In this document: positions 48,273 through 57,675 of the stretch, in pieces
Layout of the letters: each line of letters begins with the position of its first letter
How positions within the stretch are numbered: the first letter of the stretch is position 1
Assembly: GCA_002699125.1 (NCBI GenBank)
Contig: PABI01000085.1
Coordinates: forward strand, 1-64,000
DNA from: Anaerolineaceae bacterium
GTDB taxonomy: Bacteria > Chloroflexota > Anaerolineae > Promineifilales > Promineifilaceae
Reading direction: 5' to 3'
DNA: 64,000 bases
Program-made: the position numbers and the translations under genes
The notes under the pieces: generated by a model
What the model saw: the letters and a program-made list of their open reading frames with translations, nothing else
The model's database searches: none
What the model was told of the DNA's origin: nothing

Positions 48273-49579
48273 TGTCGCCTCCGCAGCACAAGCCCAAAGC
48301 CGACGAGCAGCAGGGGAAAGGCGGTGAGATTGCAGATGCCACTGCCGGAGTCGGTGGTGCTGGGCGGAACGGCCGTTGCTCCCGCAGCTGGTTCAGTAGG
48401 TACAGATTCAGGCAGGCCAAAAGGTTCAATGGTAGGGATGGCGTTGGCAGATACGGCCGTTGGCGTCGGCGGAATGTCACGTGAGGGGAGATTCATACTT
48501 TGCCGCCACGCCTGCTCCAGGCCATCCACATTGAAACCGTAAACCGCTTCCAGCGCTTCATCGTAGCCGCTGCCTTGTGCCAGGGTAAGCAGCAGTTCCT
48601 GCATCGGTTCTTGCCCATAGCTATCCAGCAAAAAATTGACCACACTGTAGCTCTGGCTGTAGGCAATGCCCGCCTCCGGACCATGTGAAGAAAACGCCCC
48701 GTTCAAACTGCGGACCGGTTCAAAACTGTTGGTGGCGCTGGCGTTGGTCAAATCTTCTTGAATTGTTTCGCTTGGCTCGCCCTCGGCAATAACGGCCAGC
48801 CCTTCGTTGAGCCAGGTGGGGCGGCTGCCGCCGACGCAGCTGCGGCCAAACTGCCCAATCACCAGATGAGCCAATTCGTGGCGCACGGTAGGGCGGCCCC
48901 AGCTATCTACAATGCGCGGCGGCACGCCAATGAGGATGATGTTGTAATCGCTAAAGGCCACACCGCCGGCCCACTCCTGAATGTAAAGCACTGCATCCCG
49001 CATATCACCCGAATCTTCATAGATAAAAATCTGCACCTCGCTGTCCAGGGTGATGCCCATCTCGTTTTGTAACTGGTCCAGCCCGGCAACGGCCGCATCC
49101 AGCAAAATTGGCCCTACCTCATCCCCCTCGTACCAGTGCAGGCGAATGTTAGGCGCGGTAACCGTCTGCCAATCAAATCGGTCATCGACAAAGGTGTGGT
49201 TTTGTTCATCGGTCGTGGTGATGTTGCCACTGCGATCGGTAATTTGCCACTGCCAGCGTAAGGTTGCTCCCGGCGGCGGATTGCCGGAGCGGACCATTTG
49301 CCAGGTCCACTCTGCCTGGTTGCCATTGAGTTCTACGGGAACGGCCGTATCTGCCTCCAGACAGCTCAACCGGTCCACCGCATACACCAGGTTAACTTCC
49401 GCCACATCGCTGGCATCAGCCAGTTCCAGCTGAAACGTTACCGCTTGGGGAAAATCAACCTGCGCTTCATTGCGCGTGATGTTGCTGCTGCTTTGGGCAC
49501 GCAGCGGCGCGGCAAAACTTAGCAGCCAGCCGACAAATAAAACTGATAAGGCAATGTAAATTCTCAAAGATTGCTCCAT
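48269..49579 (-). CDS. Secreted gluzincin (peptidase MA-like) with C-terminal anchor
   Basis: The product is 436 residues with an N-terminal signal (IALSVLFVGWLLSFAAPLRA). The zinc motif is VRHELAHLVIGQFG (HExxH near residue 234) and the downstream glutamate lies in NEGLAVIAEGEPSE. The C-terminal region is Pro/Thr-rich and ends in a membrane helix with a basic tail (FPLLLVGFGLVLRRRQ). It is therefore a surface-anchored metallopeptidase. It follows the glycosidase-like gene by 21 bases and overlaps the solute-binding gene by four. Confidence 0.88.
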   Translation of the reverse strand: MEQSLRIYIALSVLFVGWLLSFAAPLRAQSSSNITRNEAQVDFPQAVTFQLELADASDVAEVNLVYAVDRLSCLEADTAVPVELNGNQAEWTWQMVRSGNPPPGATLRWQWQITDRSGNITTTDEQNHTFVDDRFDWQTVTAPNIRLHWYEGDEVGPILLDAAVAGLDQLQNEMGITLDSEVQIFIYEDSGDMRDAVLYIQEWAGGVAFSDYNIILIGVPPRIVDSWGRPTVRHELAHLVIGQFGRSCVGGSRPTWLNEGLAVIAEGEPSETIQEDLTNASATNSFEPVRSLNGAFSSHGPEAGIAYSQSYSVVNFLLDSYGQEPMQELLLTLAQGSGYDEALEAVYGFNVDGLEQAWRQSMNLPSRDIPPTPTAVSANAIPTIEPFGLPESVPTEPAAGATAVPPSTTDSGSGICNLTAFPLLLVGFGLVLRRRQ

Positions 49580-49600
49580 TTGTAGCCGCGGCTACTCATA

Positions 49601-51403
49601 TTATGTTTGGCGACGGCCGTTCCACCACCAGCCGCCAACGCCCAACACCAACAATCCGGCTACCCCTAGTAAAACAAGAGACCCGTTGCCCCCCGATTCA
49701 GCGGCCTCGACAATTACCTCCTGGGCGGGATCCGGCGTGGGCGGCAAAGCAGCAACTTCGGTGGCAGGAACGGCCGTGGATAATTCAGTCGCTGTTGGTG
49801 GCGGTGAGGTGTCGGTAGGAACGGCCGTGGGCGATGCCGTTGCCGTTGGCGTTTGCGTGGGCCGCCGTGTCACCGTCGCTTTGGGCGTGAATGTTGGTTC
49901 GGGCGACGCTGTTTCTGTTGGCTCCGCTGTAGGTTCAGCGGTAGATGGCGTCTCAGGCATCGCAGTCGGCGCATCCGGATCGACGGTAGCTGTGGCCGCC
50001 GGTGGATCATCAACCGCTGGCGGTCCGCTAGCTGGTGGCGGTGCGGGTACAGATGCCCCGTCTAATGATTGCACCAGATAGAAAACCGGACCGCCAATCA
50101 TGCAAAAATCGCCGGCCGTTTGGGCACAGATTGCGCCGGGCAGTTCCACCGTAAACACGCCGTCGCTGGCCGAGATCGTTTGGCGGCTGCCCCACATGTC
50201 TACGAGAACGGCCGTATCCGCTTCGGCGACAACCTCAACCGTTTGCGGAGCAGGCAGGCGAGAAAACAGCACCGTTGTGGCGTGGGCTCCCTGGTCCAGC
50301 CGAATCTGCCCCCAATGCCCCCAATGCTCCCGCTTCACGCCGCGCATGCCGGCCAGATATTGCACCGCCACCTGGTACGTCGTAAACGCTGGACGGCGCG
50401 ACCCGTCCATGCGCAGCAAGCCGAATGGTTCAGGATTGGCGGCCACGTCATCGGCTGTATCCTGCATTTTGTAGATGGCAATTCGCTGCGCTCCGGCCGC
50501 CAGCCCCACGGCAAAAACCTGGGGGATAAAGGCCGCCTGCTCCTGCTGTGATACGCGGAACGTAAAGTTGGAGACCGGCCAGGCAGGATCATCTATCGGT
50601 GGGGCGTTGGTTTCCACCAGCCAAACGGGCTTCCAGGGAATACCCCGGCTGCCCACAGCACCGTAAAACTGCTGGATGATGTTGTAAATAGAGTCCGGCT
50701 GGAAGTAGAGGTGCGCGGTGAGGGCATCAAAGTAGTAATTGTTGTCCGCCGCGGCGGGATCGGCCACAACAACATCCAAAAATTCATAAATGTAATTGGG
50801 ATTCCAAAAGTAGGTGAAGGCGCTTAGATGAATGACGGCATTGGGATTGACTTCTTTTGCCGCCAGGTAGGCGGTGCGCTGCAATTGGAAGAAATCTTGC
50901 ACAGAGCCATCCCAGGTGTGCCCCGGCGCGTTGGGATCATTGACGTCCGGCTCATTCCAGATGATCCAGTGGTTGATACGGCCGTTGTACCGTCCCACGG
51001 CCTCCCGCACAAAATTAGCCCAGGTGTTGTTCGGGTCCGTGTGCGGCAGATGCAAGCCGCGCGGCAGATGCCCTTCACGCGCCCAATCAGGAATGCCGAT
51101 GAGCAAGCCAACCACCGTGCGCCCGGCAGCAATCTCGCCATTGATCTGGCCATCGCTAACGCTGGCACTCCAGGTACCGGGACCACCTGCCTGGGTTTCG
51201 GCCCACTGAAAACGCACCCGCGTCCAGGCGGCACCCAGCGAGTTGGCTTGTGCCGGATTTTCGTAGCTTTCAATAACACCAAAGCGGTAATCCACTGGTG
51301 CCAGGGCAGGTTCCACGGCTGGAGCCGCACCGCTTTTCTGTGGCACGACAGCCAGCAGGCCCAAAACAAGTAGACATAACAAGAAATAGCGTGTTCGATT
51401 CAT
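49601..51403 (-). CDS. Secreted glycoside hydrolase-like (TIM barrel) protein
   Basis: The product is 600 residues with signal peptide (FLLCLLVLGLLAVVPQKSGA). The TIM-barrel part (30-440) has the clan-A acid/base motif HWIIWNEPDVND near residue 150 and a likely nucleophile in VWLVETNAPP near 262. A Pro/Thr linker and a C-terminal helix with basic end (LVLLGVAGLLVLGVGGWWWNGRRQT) anchor it. The closest family is GH5/GH39-like, but substrate is unknown. It is the first gene of the operon with the gluzincin, the binding protein and TauE. Confidence 0.85.
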   Translation of the reverse strand: MNRTRYFLLCLLVLGLLAVVPQKSGAAPAVEPALAPVDYRFGVIESYENPAQANSLGAAWTRVRFQWAETQAGGPGTWSASVSDGQINGEIAAGRTVVGLLIGIPDWAREGHLPRGLHLPHTDPNNTWANFVREAVGRYNGRINHWIIWNEPDVNDPNAPGHTWDGSVQDFFQLQRTAYLAAKEVNPNAVIHLSAFTYFWNPNYIYEFLDVVVADPAAADNNYYFDALTAHLYFQPDSIYNIIQQFYGAVGSRGIPWKPVWLVETNAPPIDDPAWPVSNFTFRVSQQEQAAFIPQVFAVGLAAGAQRIAIYKMQDTADDVAANPEPFGLLRMDGSRRPAFTTYQVAVQYLAGMRGVKREHWGHWGQIRLDQGAHATTVLFSRLPAPQTVEVVAEADTAVLVDMWGSRQTISASDGVFTVELPGAICAQTAGDFCMIGGPVFYLVQSLDGASVPAPPPASGPPAVDDPPAATATVDPDAPTAMPETPSTAEPTAEPTETASPEPTFTPKATVTRRPTQTPTATASPTAVPTDTSPPPTATELSTAVPATEVAALPPTPDPAQEVIVEAAESGGNGSLVLLGVAGLLVLGVGGWWWNGRRQT

Positions 51404-51494
51404 GCCGCAAGTTTACCGAGAGACCAATCATTGTGGCAAGCAGCGCTTAACATCCCCTCAAAAAGGCAACTGTGCGGAAATCAAACAAGCTCAA

Positions 51495-51680
51495 TCAATT
51501 ACAAATGGAGGTGCCGCAAATGCAGCCACCGCAGTAGGATGGCTCTAACAAGCGGCTAAAAACGTTGCCAATCTGTGGGCCTAACAAGGTAAGAATCCCA
51601 ATCACAACGACGGCAACCAAGACTAAAATGAGGGCATATTCCACCAGCCCTTGGGCTAACTGCTTTTGTTCATTGCTCAT
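51495..51680 (-). CDS. Flp-type pilin
   Basis: The product is 61 residues from ATG 51680 (GGGAG upstream). The class IVb pilin core is QGLVEYALILVLVAVVVIGIL. Processing is expected near the G of AQGLVEY by a TadV-type peptidase. The C-terminus is Cys-rich (YCGGCICGTSICN), unusual for Flp. Start codons further upstream would add non-pilin sequence. No tad assembly gene is in the window. Confidence 0.9.
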   Translation of the reverse strand: MSNEQKQLAQGLVEYALILVLVAVVVIGILTLLGPQIGNVFSRLLEPSYCGGCICGTSICN

Positions 51681-51911
51681 TGGCTTGCTCCCAACCTGTA
51701 ATCGGCAAAAAGTTTTTGCGGGAAAACTCCAAGCGTTTGGGCCGATTACTCGCTTAAAAGCGGACAAGTTAAGCATCTATGATGATGAACAGGTTTCCGC
51801 TTTTACCAACCGAGAGAATAAATAATTGTAAAAAGTAAATTTATTACTCTATAAGATAACTTGGTTAGGTGTCATTTTGCCTTTCGGGAAGAGACGAACA
51901 AGGTCGCTCCA

Positions 51912-52349
51912 TCAATTTTGTGCCGGGTATGAATCTGACATACTGCTGCCGCCATCGGCCGTGACGGTTATGGTGCCAGGGCCAGCGCCAACGTCAGGTA
52001 TCGTAACGCTGCAATTGAGATTGCAGTTAAGGTTGGCGAATTTACCACTTTGTGAATCAGTAACGGTAATGCTTGTGTCGGCCGAAACGGTGATAGTAAC
52101 AAGCACATCTGGCCCATTGCGGCTGGCATTCACCCCGGTTACCTCAACAGACCCAGGTGGTGGTGGGGCACTGCCTCCGCCGCCGCCCCCAGCGGTGTCA
52201 ACACCCAAACCATTCACAACCCGACTAAACACATTACCCACCTGGGGCCCCAATATGGTAAGAATGGCAATCACAACGACTGCTACCAACACCAGAATAA
52301 GGGCATATTCCACTAATCCTTGACCATCCTGTTTCTTTGTTCGTTTCAT
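51912..52349 (-). CDS. Flp-type pilin with Gly/Pro linker and beta-rich extension
   Basis: This 145-residue protein starts like the smaller pilin (DGQGLVEYALILVLVAVVVIAIL). After about residue 50 it continues with GGGGGGSAPPPP and then an ~85-residue beta-rich domain (VTVSADTS-like ITVTDSQSGKFANLN) resembling a fibronectin or Ig fold. Two Cys (NCNLNCS) could bond. Ordinary Flp pilins end near residue 60. This one may be a minor or tip pilin that displays a binding domain. It is 230 bases upstream of the shorter pilin on the same strand. Confidence 0.88.
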   Translation of the reverse strand: MKRTKKQDGQGLVEYALILVLVAVVVIAILTILGPQVGNVFSRVVNGLGVDTAGGGGGGSAPPPPGSVEVTGVNASRNGPDVLVTITVSADTSITVTDSQSGKFANLNCNLNCSVTIPDVGAGPGTITVTADGGSSMSDSYPAQN

Positions 52350-52497
52350 TCGTAACCTCTATATCGATGATTGCAAGTTTGTTGCGTTACTGCTAATGCG
52401 TATAAATTTACTGTTGAAGCCTGTTTTGTTAGTCCAAGAGGCTGGTAAAACTGGCAAATCCCTTACATTGTAATGGATTTTATAAAAAATCAAGAGA

Positions 52498-54057
52498 TCA
52501 GAGACCAAATTGGATGTCGGGTACGGCCGTACTTTCCAAAACCAGCGCGCGTTCAAATGCCATTTCCATTAAAGAAGCCGCATTGCGTTCTGCTTCCCAC
52601 AGTTCCACGGCGGGATATTCGTCGGCAATAAGTGTTAGGCGGAGGGTGGTGTCGTCCCAAACGGCCGTTACATCATCCACATTGGCATTCCGTCCCCGCT
52701 CCAAAAATTCCGCCAGCCGCAAAATGGCCGCCAGCCGCGTTAAAATCGTATGATCCGCTTCAGACAAAAGCGATTCAAACGAGTCGGACGTGGGTTTGCC
52801 TTTGCGATGATAGCGCGTCAGCAAAGCCACCAGCGCCGTCTCGCGCGGCGAAAAACCCGCCAATCCGCTGTTAATAATCAACGTCTGGGAATGTTTGTGG
52901 TGGTCATCATAGCTAATGACCGTCCCCAGATCGTGGAGCAGGGCGGCGGCATCCAGCAGCTCCCGTTCGGCCATGTCGTAGCCGTGCAGCGGCGCCAACT
53001 GGCTGAACAGCCGTGTCGCCAGATAGCGCACGTGGCTGGCGTGGGCCTTTTGGTAGTTATAAACTCGCGCCATATTAAGCACGCTAAAGCGGCGCACGCT
53101 CGCCACCACAGGGTAAGCCAAATGGTGCCAGAAATGTTCAAAAAAGAGCCCCTCGCGCAAGCCATTTTTGGAAATGGTCAATGACTCAACCTGCAACCGG
53201 TCCATCACCTCGGCCAGCACGAGGGCACCAGGGAAGATAATATCAGCCCGATCCCGGCTCAGGCCGGAGATTTGCCGCCGTTCAGACACGGGCAATTTTT
53301 GCAAAAGTTCTACCGTCTCCTGTACCGAACTGCGGCTCAAGACAAACCCATGCAGCGTGTTCAGGGGATGACTTTGCCGGGCCGCCTCAATAGAGGCCAG
53401 GTTGCGGATGGTGCCACCTAATCCCACCAGATGTCGATGTGGCTTGGCCTGCTTTTTCTTTAGCCAGGGGATGGTGTCCAGATGCTGGGAAATATGTTGT
53501 TTCACCGCCCGCACTTCGGCTGGCGCGATTGGGTCTGTGCTGACCAACTGTTCGGTCAGCGCCAATGCACCTAAAGGGACCGAATTCCCTTCCTGGAAGC
53601 GATTGCCGCGCACTTTGCTAATTTGCGCGCTGCCGCCACCGATGTCAATGACGTAGCCATTGCCCAACTGCACCTCGTTAAGGGCGCCCAGCGTACCGTA
53701 GTAAGCTTCCCGCTCACCGTCGAGAACCTGCAAATCGAGGCCAATTTCCTGGGAGACAGTTCGCAAAAAAGCCGGGCCGTTGGCGGCATCGCGCACGGCG
53801 CTGGTGGCGGTGGGGATAATCAAATCAACCGGGTAATTGTCGCAAAATCGTTTGAAGAGGCGCAGAGTGAAGAGGGCTCGGGCAACGGCCGTATCGCTTA
53901 AACCAGCCGCCGTCATCCCCTCCCGCAGCCGCACCACTTCCCGAATTTCATCTTCCAGGCGGTAAGCATAACCGGGAACCGCGTTGAGGATCACCAGACG
54001 AGCCGTATTGGAGCCCAGATCGATAACGCCAATGCGTTGAGAATTGTTTGCTATCAT
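52498..54057 (-). CDS. Ppx/GppA exopolyphosphatase family protein
   Basis: The product is 519 residues. The ASKHA ATP/phosphate motif is RIGVIDLGSNTARLVIL near residue 10. The second phosphate loop is YVIDIGGGSAQISKV and LVGLGGTIRNLA is the adenosine-region motif. The C-terminal half has an HD-like domain (AALLHDLGTVISYDDHHKHS), as in E. coli Ppx/GppA. It would hydrolyse polyphosphate or pppGpp. Regulation is not evident. Confidence 0.93.
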   Translation of the reverse strand: MIANNSQRIGVIDLGSNTARLVILNAVPGYAYRLEDEIREVVRLREGMTAAGLSDTAVARALFTLRLFKRFCDNYPVDLIIPTATSAVRDAANGPAFLRTVSQEIGLDLQVLDGEREAYYGTLGALNEVQLGNGYVIDIGGGSAQISKVRGNRFQEGNSVPLGALALTEQLVSTDPIAPAEVRAVKQHISQHLDTIPWLKKKQAKPHRHLVGLGGTIRNLASIEAARQSHPLNTLHGFVLSRSSVQETVELLQKLPVSERRQISGLSRDRADIIFPGALVLAEVMDRLQVESLTISKNGLREGLFFEHFWHHLAYPVVASVRRFSVLNMARVYNYQKAHASHVRYLATRLFSQLAPLHGYDMAERELLDAAALLHDLGTVISYDDHHKHSQTLIINSGLAGFSPRETALVALLTRYHRKGKPTSDSFESLLSEADHTILTRLAAILRLAEFLERGRNANVDDVTAVWDDTTLRLTLIADEYPAVELWEAERNAASLMEMAFERALVLESTAVPDIQFGL

Positions 54058-54185
54058 TTGTTGACCTTATACAACAATGAGCGCATTGTACCATGTTTTA
54101 AGGGATTATTTCTACTTGATTTTATGATGCGCAAGAGGGTGATTCTCGTTGGCCGCATCAGCCGAGATCCACCAGATCCAAAAAC

Positions 54186-55088
54186 TCAGACAGGCTCTTT
54201 GAAATCGTAGAGGTTGTTTTTGACCTGCCACCGGCGCTGGCAGTCAGGATTGGGGCAGAGGAGTTGCTCATCCACCGGAGCGGGCAGCGGCGTCTGGCAG
54301 TTGGGGCAGGCGAAGAAGGTATTGGCTGCGGCCGTTTCCCCCTCAGCAGGATGGGCCACATCCACAAACACACTGGGACTGAGCTGCCACCAGTTACCTG
54401 TCCACTGCGCTAAAGAGTCCAGCCCCACCAGCAAGCCAGTGGGCACTAGCTTTTTGATCGGGCCAAAGCGGTAGTGCGAGACGGTAAGCTTTCGTCCCGG
54501 TTTGAAGCCTGCTTTGGTTAGCTGCTCATTGATCCAGCGAGGATGGAAATCGAAATTCAGTTCGGCAAATTCAATGGGGTCGTGGTTAAACGGGGACCAC
54601 TCTTGCCGCCGCAAACCATAGCGCAAAATGGCTTTGAGGTTTTGCTTGTTGGCAAATTCCAGAATGTAACGGCCGTTTGGCCGGGCAATGCGTGCCAACT
54701 GCTTGAACAAGGCAGGGACATCAGCCGCATGGTGCAGCGTACGAATCTGCACCATTGTGTTAAACAGGCCGTCTACAAAAGGCATCTGGTACCAGTTGCC
54801 GGCCACATAAATAAAGCGGGGATCGTCGCCCAGATGAGTTTGAGCTTCACGCAGCAGCGAACGAGAATAATCGAACAGTACGACTTTTTGATAACCCAAA
54901 TATTCATCAGCCAGGCGACCAAAGCCCGCACCAATTTCAATGAGGGTGCCGCCCGCTGGCGGCATCAGGCGGTGCAGCGCAATGCGCTCAACCTGGTCTT
55001 CGTAGTCACGTCCCTGACCTTCCCAAAAGCGGGTGCGGTAGTCTGAACCTTCGTAGTCGCAGACGGGCGGAATATCACTATTGTTCAT
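54186..55088 (-). CDS. SAM-dependent methyltransferase with zinc ribbon
   Basis: The product is 300 residues. SAM motif I is TLIEIGAGFGRLADEYL near residue 50 and post-motif sites follow (VLFDYSRSLLREAQ, FVDGLFNTMVQIRTLHH). The last 45 residues carry a zinc ribbon or Trm112-like segment (FFACPNCQTPLPAPVDEQLL, then CPNPDCQRRW). The methyl acceptor is unknown. It is 12 bases downstream of the 207-residue gene, hence in one operon. Confidence 0.9.
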   Translation of the reverse strand: MNNSDIPPVCDYEGSDYRTRFWEGQGRDYEDQVERIALHRLMPPAGGTLIEIGAGFGRLADEYLGYQKVVLFDYSRSLLREAQTHLGDDPRFIYVAGNWYQMPFVDGLFNTMVQIRTLHHAADVPALFKQLARIARPNGRYILEFANKQNLKAILRYGLRRQEWSPFNHDPIEFAELNFDFHPRWINEQLTKAGFKPGRKLTVSHYRFGPIKKLVPTGLLVGLDSLAQWTGNWWQLSPSVFVDVAHPAEGETAAANTFFACPNCQTPLPAPVDEQLLCPNPDCQRRWQVKNNLYDFKEPV

Positions 55089-55100
55089 GCGTAAATGGCG

Positions 55101-55724
55101 TCAGCGTACGGCCGTATCCTGTACTGTAGGAGGTCTATTGGCCGCCTGAAGCCGATTCATAAGCTCTTCATTGCTGGAGGGCAGCCCTTTAATCAAGCGA
55201 TCGAGTGGTTCAAACAAGCCGCGCAGCGTATTAAATGGACCACCAAGTTCCGTTTCTTCAAGCGGAATTTGTACATCTACAGACAGGGCCACATCAATTT
55301 CCTGATCAACCGGTACATCCAGATTTAGCTGCACCGGCAAGGTCAACCCTTCCGGCAGGGCCAGCGTAACATTACCATTAATCTGGCCGCCGCCACCCGG
55401 CAGCGTAAATTGAGCCGGAATATTTAACGGCACCGACTCTACCACAACCACATCTGTTTCGGTGTCTAGCGGCAGGACAAAACTAATGGGGATCGTATCC
55501 TGCACCTCAATGGTACGCGAGATGGTGGCGCCACTCATATCAACAAAGCTGTCGCTCAAGCCACCAACAATGGGTTCTGCTATAGAATCCACAATGGGCA
55601 AGAGGAGCGGCGCAGCGACAAGCAGCACCAGCAGCAACACAAAGTTCATAACAAACGAAAAGATAATGGCAAACGTTTTAAACGCCTGCCACGGTTTCCC
55701 TGACCAAACCCATCTGCGTTCCAT
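55101..55724 (-). CDS. Single-pass membrane protein of unknown function
   Basis: The product is 207 residues. One strong helix (AIIFSFVMNFVLLLVLLVAAPLLL, about 20-43) anchors an extracytoplasmic domain. The domain is beta-rich, with repeated pattern Val-x-Leu-x-Ile-Pro (VPLNIPAQFTLP, LTLPVQLNLDVPVDQEIDV). No family is recognised. It is the first gene before the methyltransferase. Confidence 0.75.
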   Translation of the reverse strand: MERRWVWSGKPWQAFKTFAIIFSFVMNFVLLLVLLVAAPLLLPIVDSIAEPIVGGLSDSFVDMSGATISRTIEVQDTIPISFVLPLDTETDVVVVESVPLNIPAQFTLPGGGGQINGNVTLALPEGLTLPVQLNLDVPVDQEIDVALSVDVQIPLEETELGGPFNTLRGLFEPLDRLIKGLPSSNEELMNRLQAANRPPTVQDTAVR

Positions 55725-55875
55725 TGCCTACCTCCGTAACCTGCTACAGGTTGACATAGTATTATCACATTATGGTAACATGTATTGATCAATTAGCAAA
55801 ACGGCCGTAAGTCATGGTGCGAGATTTTGGCGATAAGCTGTAACGCAGAAACGGCCGTCGGCCATCACCATCCAA

Positions 55876-55891
55876 TGTTTCACGGGAAACA
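55876..55891. promoter_or_regulatory. parS-like site 1
   Basis: TGTTTCACGGGAAACA differs at one base from the known parS consensus TGTTTCACGTGAAACA. It lies 100 bases upstream of the NYN gene. This is the best consensus match of four similar sites. Confidence 0.7.
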
Positions 55892-55904
55892 AAACTCGCC
55901 ACAC

Positions 55905-55920
55905 TGTTTCCCGGGAAACA
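55905..55920. promoter_or_regulatory. parS-like site 2
   Basis: TGTTTCCCGGGAAACA is a perfect palindrome, 13 bases after site 1. It shares the outer GTTTC/GAAAC arms bound by ParB in other bacteria. Confidence 0.65.
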
Positions 55921-55988
55921 ATTGCGGGAATAGGTGAATGAAGTAGAATACCGTTAGCCTATCAAACTGCGAGAAACAAAAGTTACGC

Positions 55989-57224
55989 ATGTCTACCCAA
56001 TCAAATAAGCAAGACAGTTCCTCAAACTCATCTTCCTCAGCAAATGATGTTGCCATCCTCCTGGACTTAGATAATCTGGTTATTGGGGCCAAACAGATTA
56101 ATTTAGCATTCGATATCAAGCTGGTGCTGGAACATATTAAGAATCTGACAAACGGCCGTATCGTCCTGCGCCATTCTTATGGGGATTGGCGACAAGATCA
56201 ACAGCTCATGCGCGATTTAGCCACAGCCGGCTTTGTAACCCAGTCCGCCATTCGCCTCAACAACTTCAGTAAAAACCTGGCTGATATGCAAATTGTGGTC
56301 GACACAATGGAAACGTTGATTGACGGCCATCAGTACAGCACCTACGTTTTGATGACCGGCGACCGTGATTTTACGCCCCTGGTACAGGCACTGCGTAAAC
56401 GGGGCAAACAGGTGATTGGTCTCGGTGTGCGCCACACAACTAGCCAAAGCTTTGCCAGCCTGTGCGATCGATATATTTACTACGAAGAGATCGTCCCGGC
56501 GCCCCAATTAAACGATACCCAGGTGGAGGAGTTGCTGAGCAATTCCCTGCAGCAACTTCTTAATGGTGAGGAGAGGGTGCGGGCCAGCGTGCTCAAGCAG
56601 CACATGTCTGATGCCAGCAAAGGCGTGTTTGACAAAAGTCAGTATGCTGAAGGCAGCTTCCGCAGGTTCTTGGAAAAATACCCGCACCTGGTTCGTATTG
56701 AGCAAGAAGAAACAACAATCTACGTCACTCGCCCCGAAAAAGAGAAAAAACCGCCAACCCCGCTGCACGTTCGCTATCGGCGCGGATTGAAGAAACAGCG
56801 ACTGCGGGTAATCAAGCGAGAAACACGCTTTACCATCTTAAAGGGAATGCTCCGGCACATGACCAGTTCAGACCAGATCCGTTGGCGTGAACTCATCGAC
56901 ACATTGCACGAAGAGTATAAAAGCCAGGAGAAAAAGATCTCGAAAAACGCAATCAATGCCGTGATGCTGTTGGCTCGTCGCGCTCAGGTGATTCATACGC
57001 TCAAAGCAAAATCACTCTCCACGGCACCGGTGCTGCTGGAGCTTGAAGGGCAAAAGCTGGTGCAGGATGCTATCATCCGCTGCGACGCAGCTTACGTAAA
57101 AGGGATTCTTGAACTTTCAGAAGAATTTGACGAGGAAGAAGCGGCCGTTGCTCTCTATTACGAGCCACACTTTGCCCGGTATATCAAAACGCTCATCAAG
57201 AACTTTGAGCGGCTGGGATTATAA
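55989..57224 (+). CDS. NYN-domain ribonuclease-like protein with OST-HTH region
   Basis: The product is 411 residues. After a Ser-rich head, the NYN (LabA/PIN-like) domain has ILLDLDNLVIGAKQ near residue 25, the metal-binding D-rich VLMTGDRDFTPLV near 122 and GKQVIGLGV. Residues 170-245 look like a LOTUS/OST-HTH winged helix (EELLSNSLQQLLNGEERVRA). A second similar helical module follows near 285-400 with basic patches. The family degrades or binds RNA; the target is unknown. Two parS-like sites lie just upstream. Confidence 0.88.
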   Translation: MSTQSNKQDSSSNSSSSANDVAILLDLDNLVIGAKQINLAFDIKLVLEHIKNLTNGRIVLRHSYGDWRQDQQLMRDLATAGFVTQSAIRLNNFSKNLADMQIVVDTMETLIDGHQYSTYVLMTGDRDFTPLVQALRKRGKQVIGLGVRHTTSQSFASLCDRYIYYEEIVPAPQLNDTQVEELLSNSLQQLLNGEERVRASVLKQHMSDASKGVFDKSQYAEGSFRRFLEKYPHLVRIEQEETTIYVTRPEKEKKPPTPLHVRYRRGLKKQRLRVIKRETRFTILKGMLRHMTSSDQIRWRELIDTLHEEYKSQEKKISKNAINAVMLLARRAQVIHTLKAKSLSTAPVLLELEGQKLVQDAIIRCDAAYVKGILELSEEFDEEEAAVALYYEPHFARYIKTLIKNFERLGL

Positions 57225-57225
57225 T

Positions 57226-57675
57226 CTACAGTGCAACTTCATCACGATGACCTAACCCCAAGCTGTTGTCAATAAAATAAAGCTTTTCTGGCTGGAGCAA
57301 GTACCAGTTAACTTGCGTTAGCGCGGCCTGCATTTTTTCATCGGCTTTGGCCAGGAAAGGATATTTCTGTAGATAACGCGCAACGGCCGTTTCCCGGGAA
57401 ACATCGCGCAACAACGACACACGCCCTTCCAACTGTATTCCCTTAATCTCTTGCCAATCCCGATAATCTTCTTGAATAGTGGCCGCTATGTGTGGAACGG
57501 CCGTTATATTTTGTGCGTGCCGCGTGTGCCCAGCCGAAAGGAAGACCAGATCAAAACCATCGTTGACGTAAAAAACGGCCGCAGCCCAAACGCCTTGCGG
57601 TCCGGTTGTGGCCAAGGTCATCACCTGATGTTTGGCTAAATAAGCTAATGCCAATTCACGGGGATCACGCACCAC
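57226..57675 (-). CDS. Pyridoxamine 5'-phosphate oxidase-like flavin protein
   Basis: The product is 149 residues from GTG 57675, which has GGGAGG eleven bases upstream. The FMN-binding split barrel shows YLAKHQVMTLATTGPQGVWAA, AVFYVNDGFDLVFLSAG and GIQLEGRVSLL. Members bind FMN or F420 and reduce or bind varied substrates. The gene starts within the last codons of ubiX, so the two are coupled. A longer TTG-initiated form is possible but would overlap ubiX by 60 bases. Confidence 0.85.
   Translation of the reverse strand: MVRDPRELALAYLAKHQVMTLATTGPQGVWAAAVFYVNDGFDLVFLSAGHTRHAQNITAVPHIAATIQEDYRDWQEIKGIQLEGRVSLLRDVSRETAVARYLQKYPFLAKADEKMQAALTQVNWYLLQPEKLYFIDNSLGLGHRDEVAL
57388..57403. promoter_or_regulatory. 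parS-like site 3
   Basis: CGTTTCCCGGGAAACA, one base off the perfect palindrome. It lies within the pyridoxamine-phosphate-oxidase-like gene and overlaps an ACGGCCGT octamer by three bases. Confidence 0.6.
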
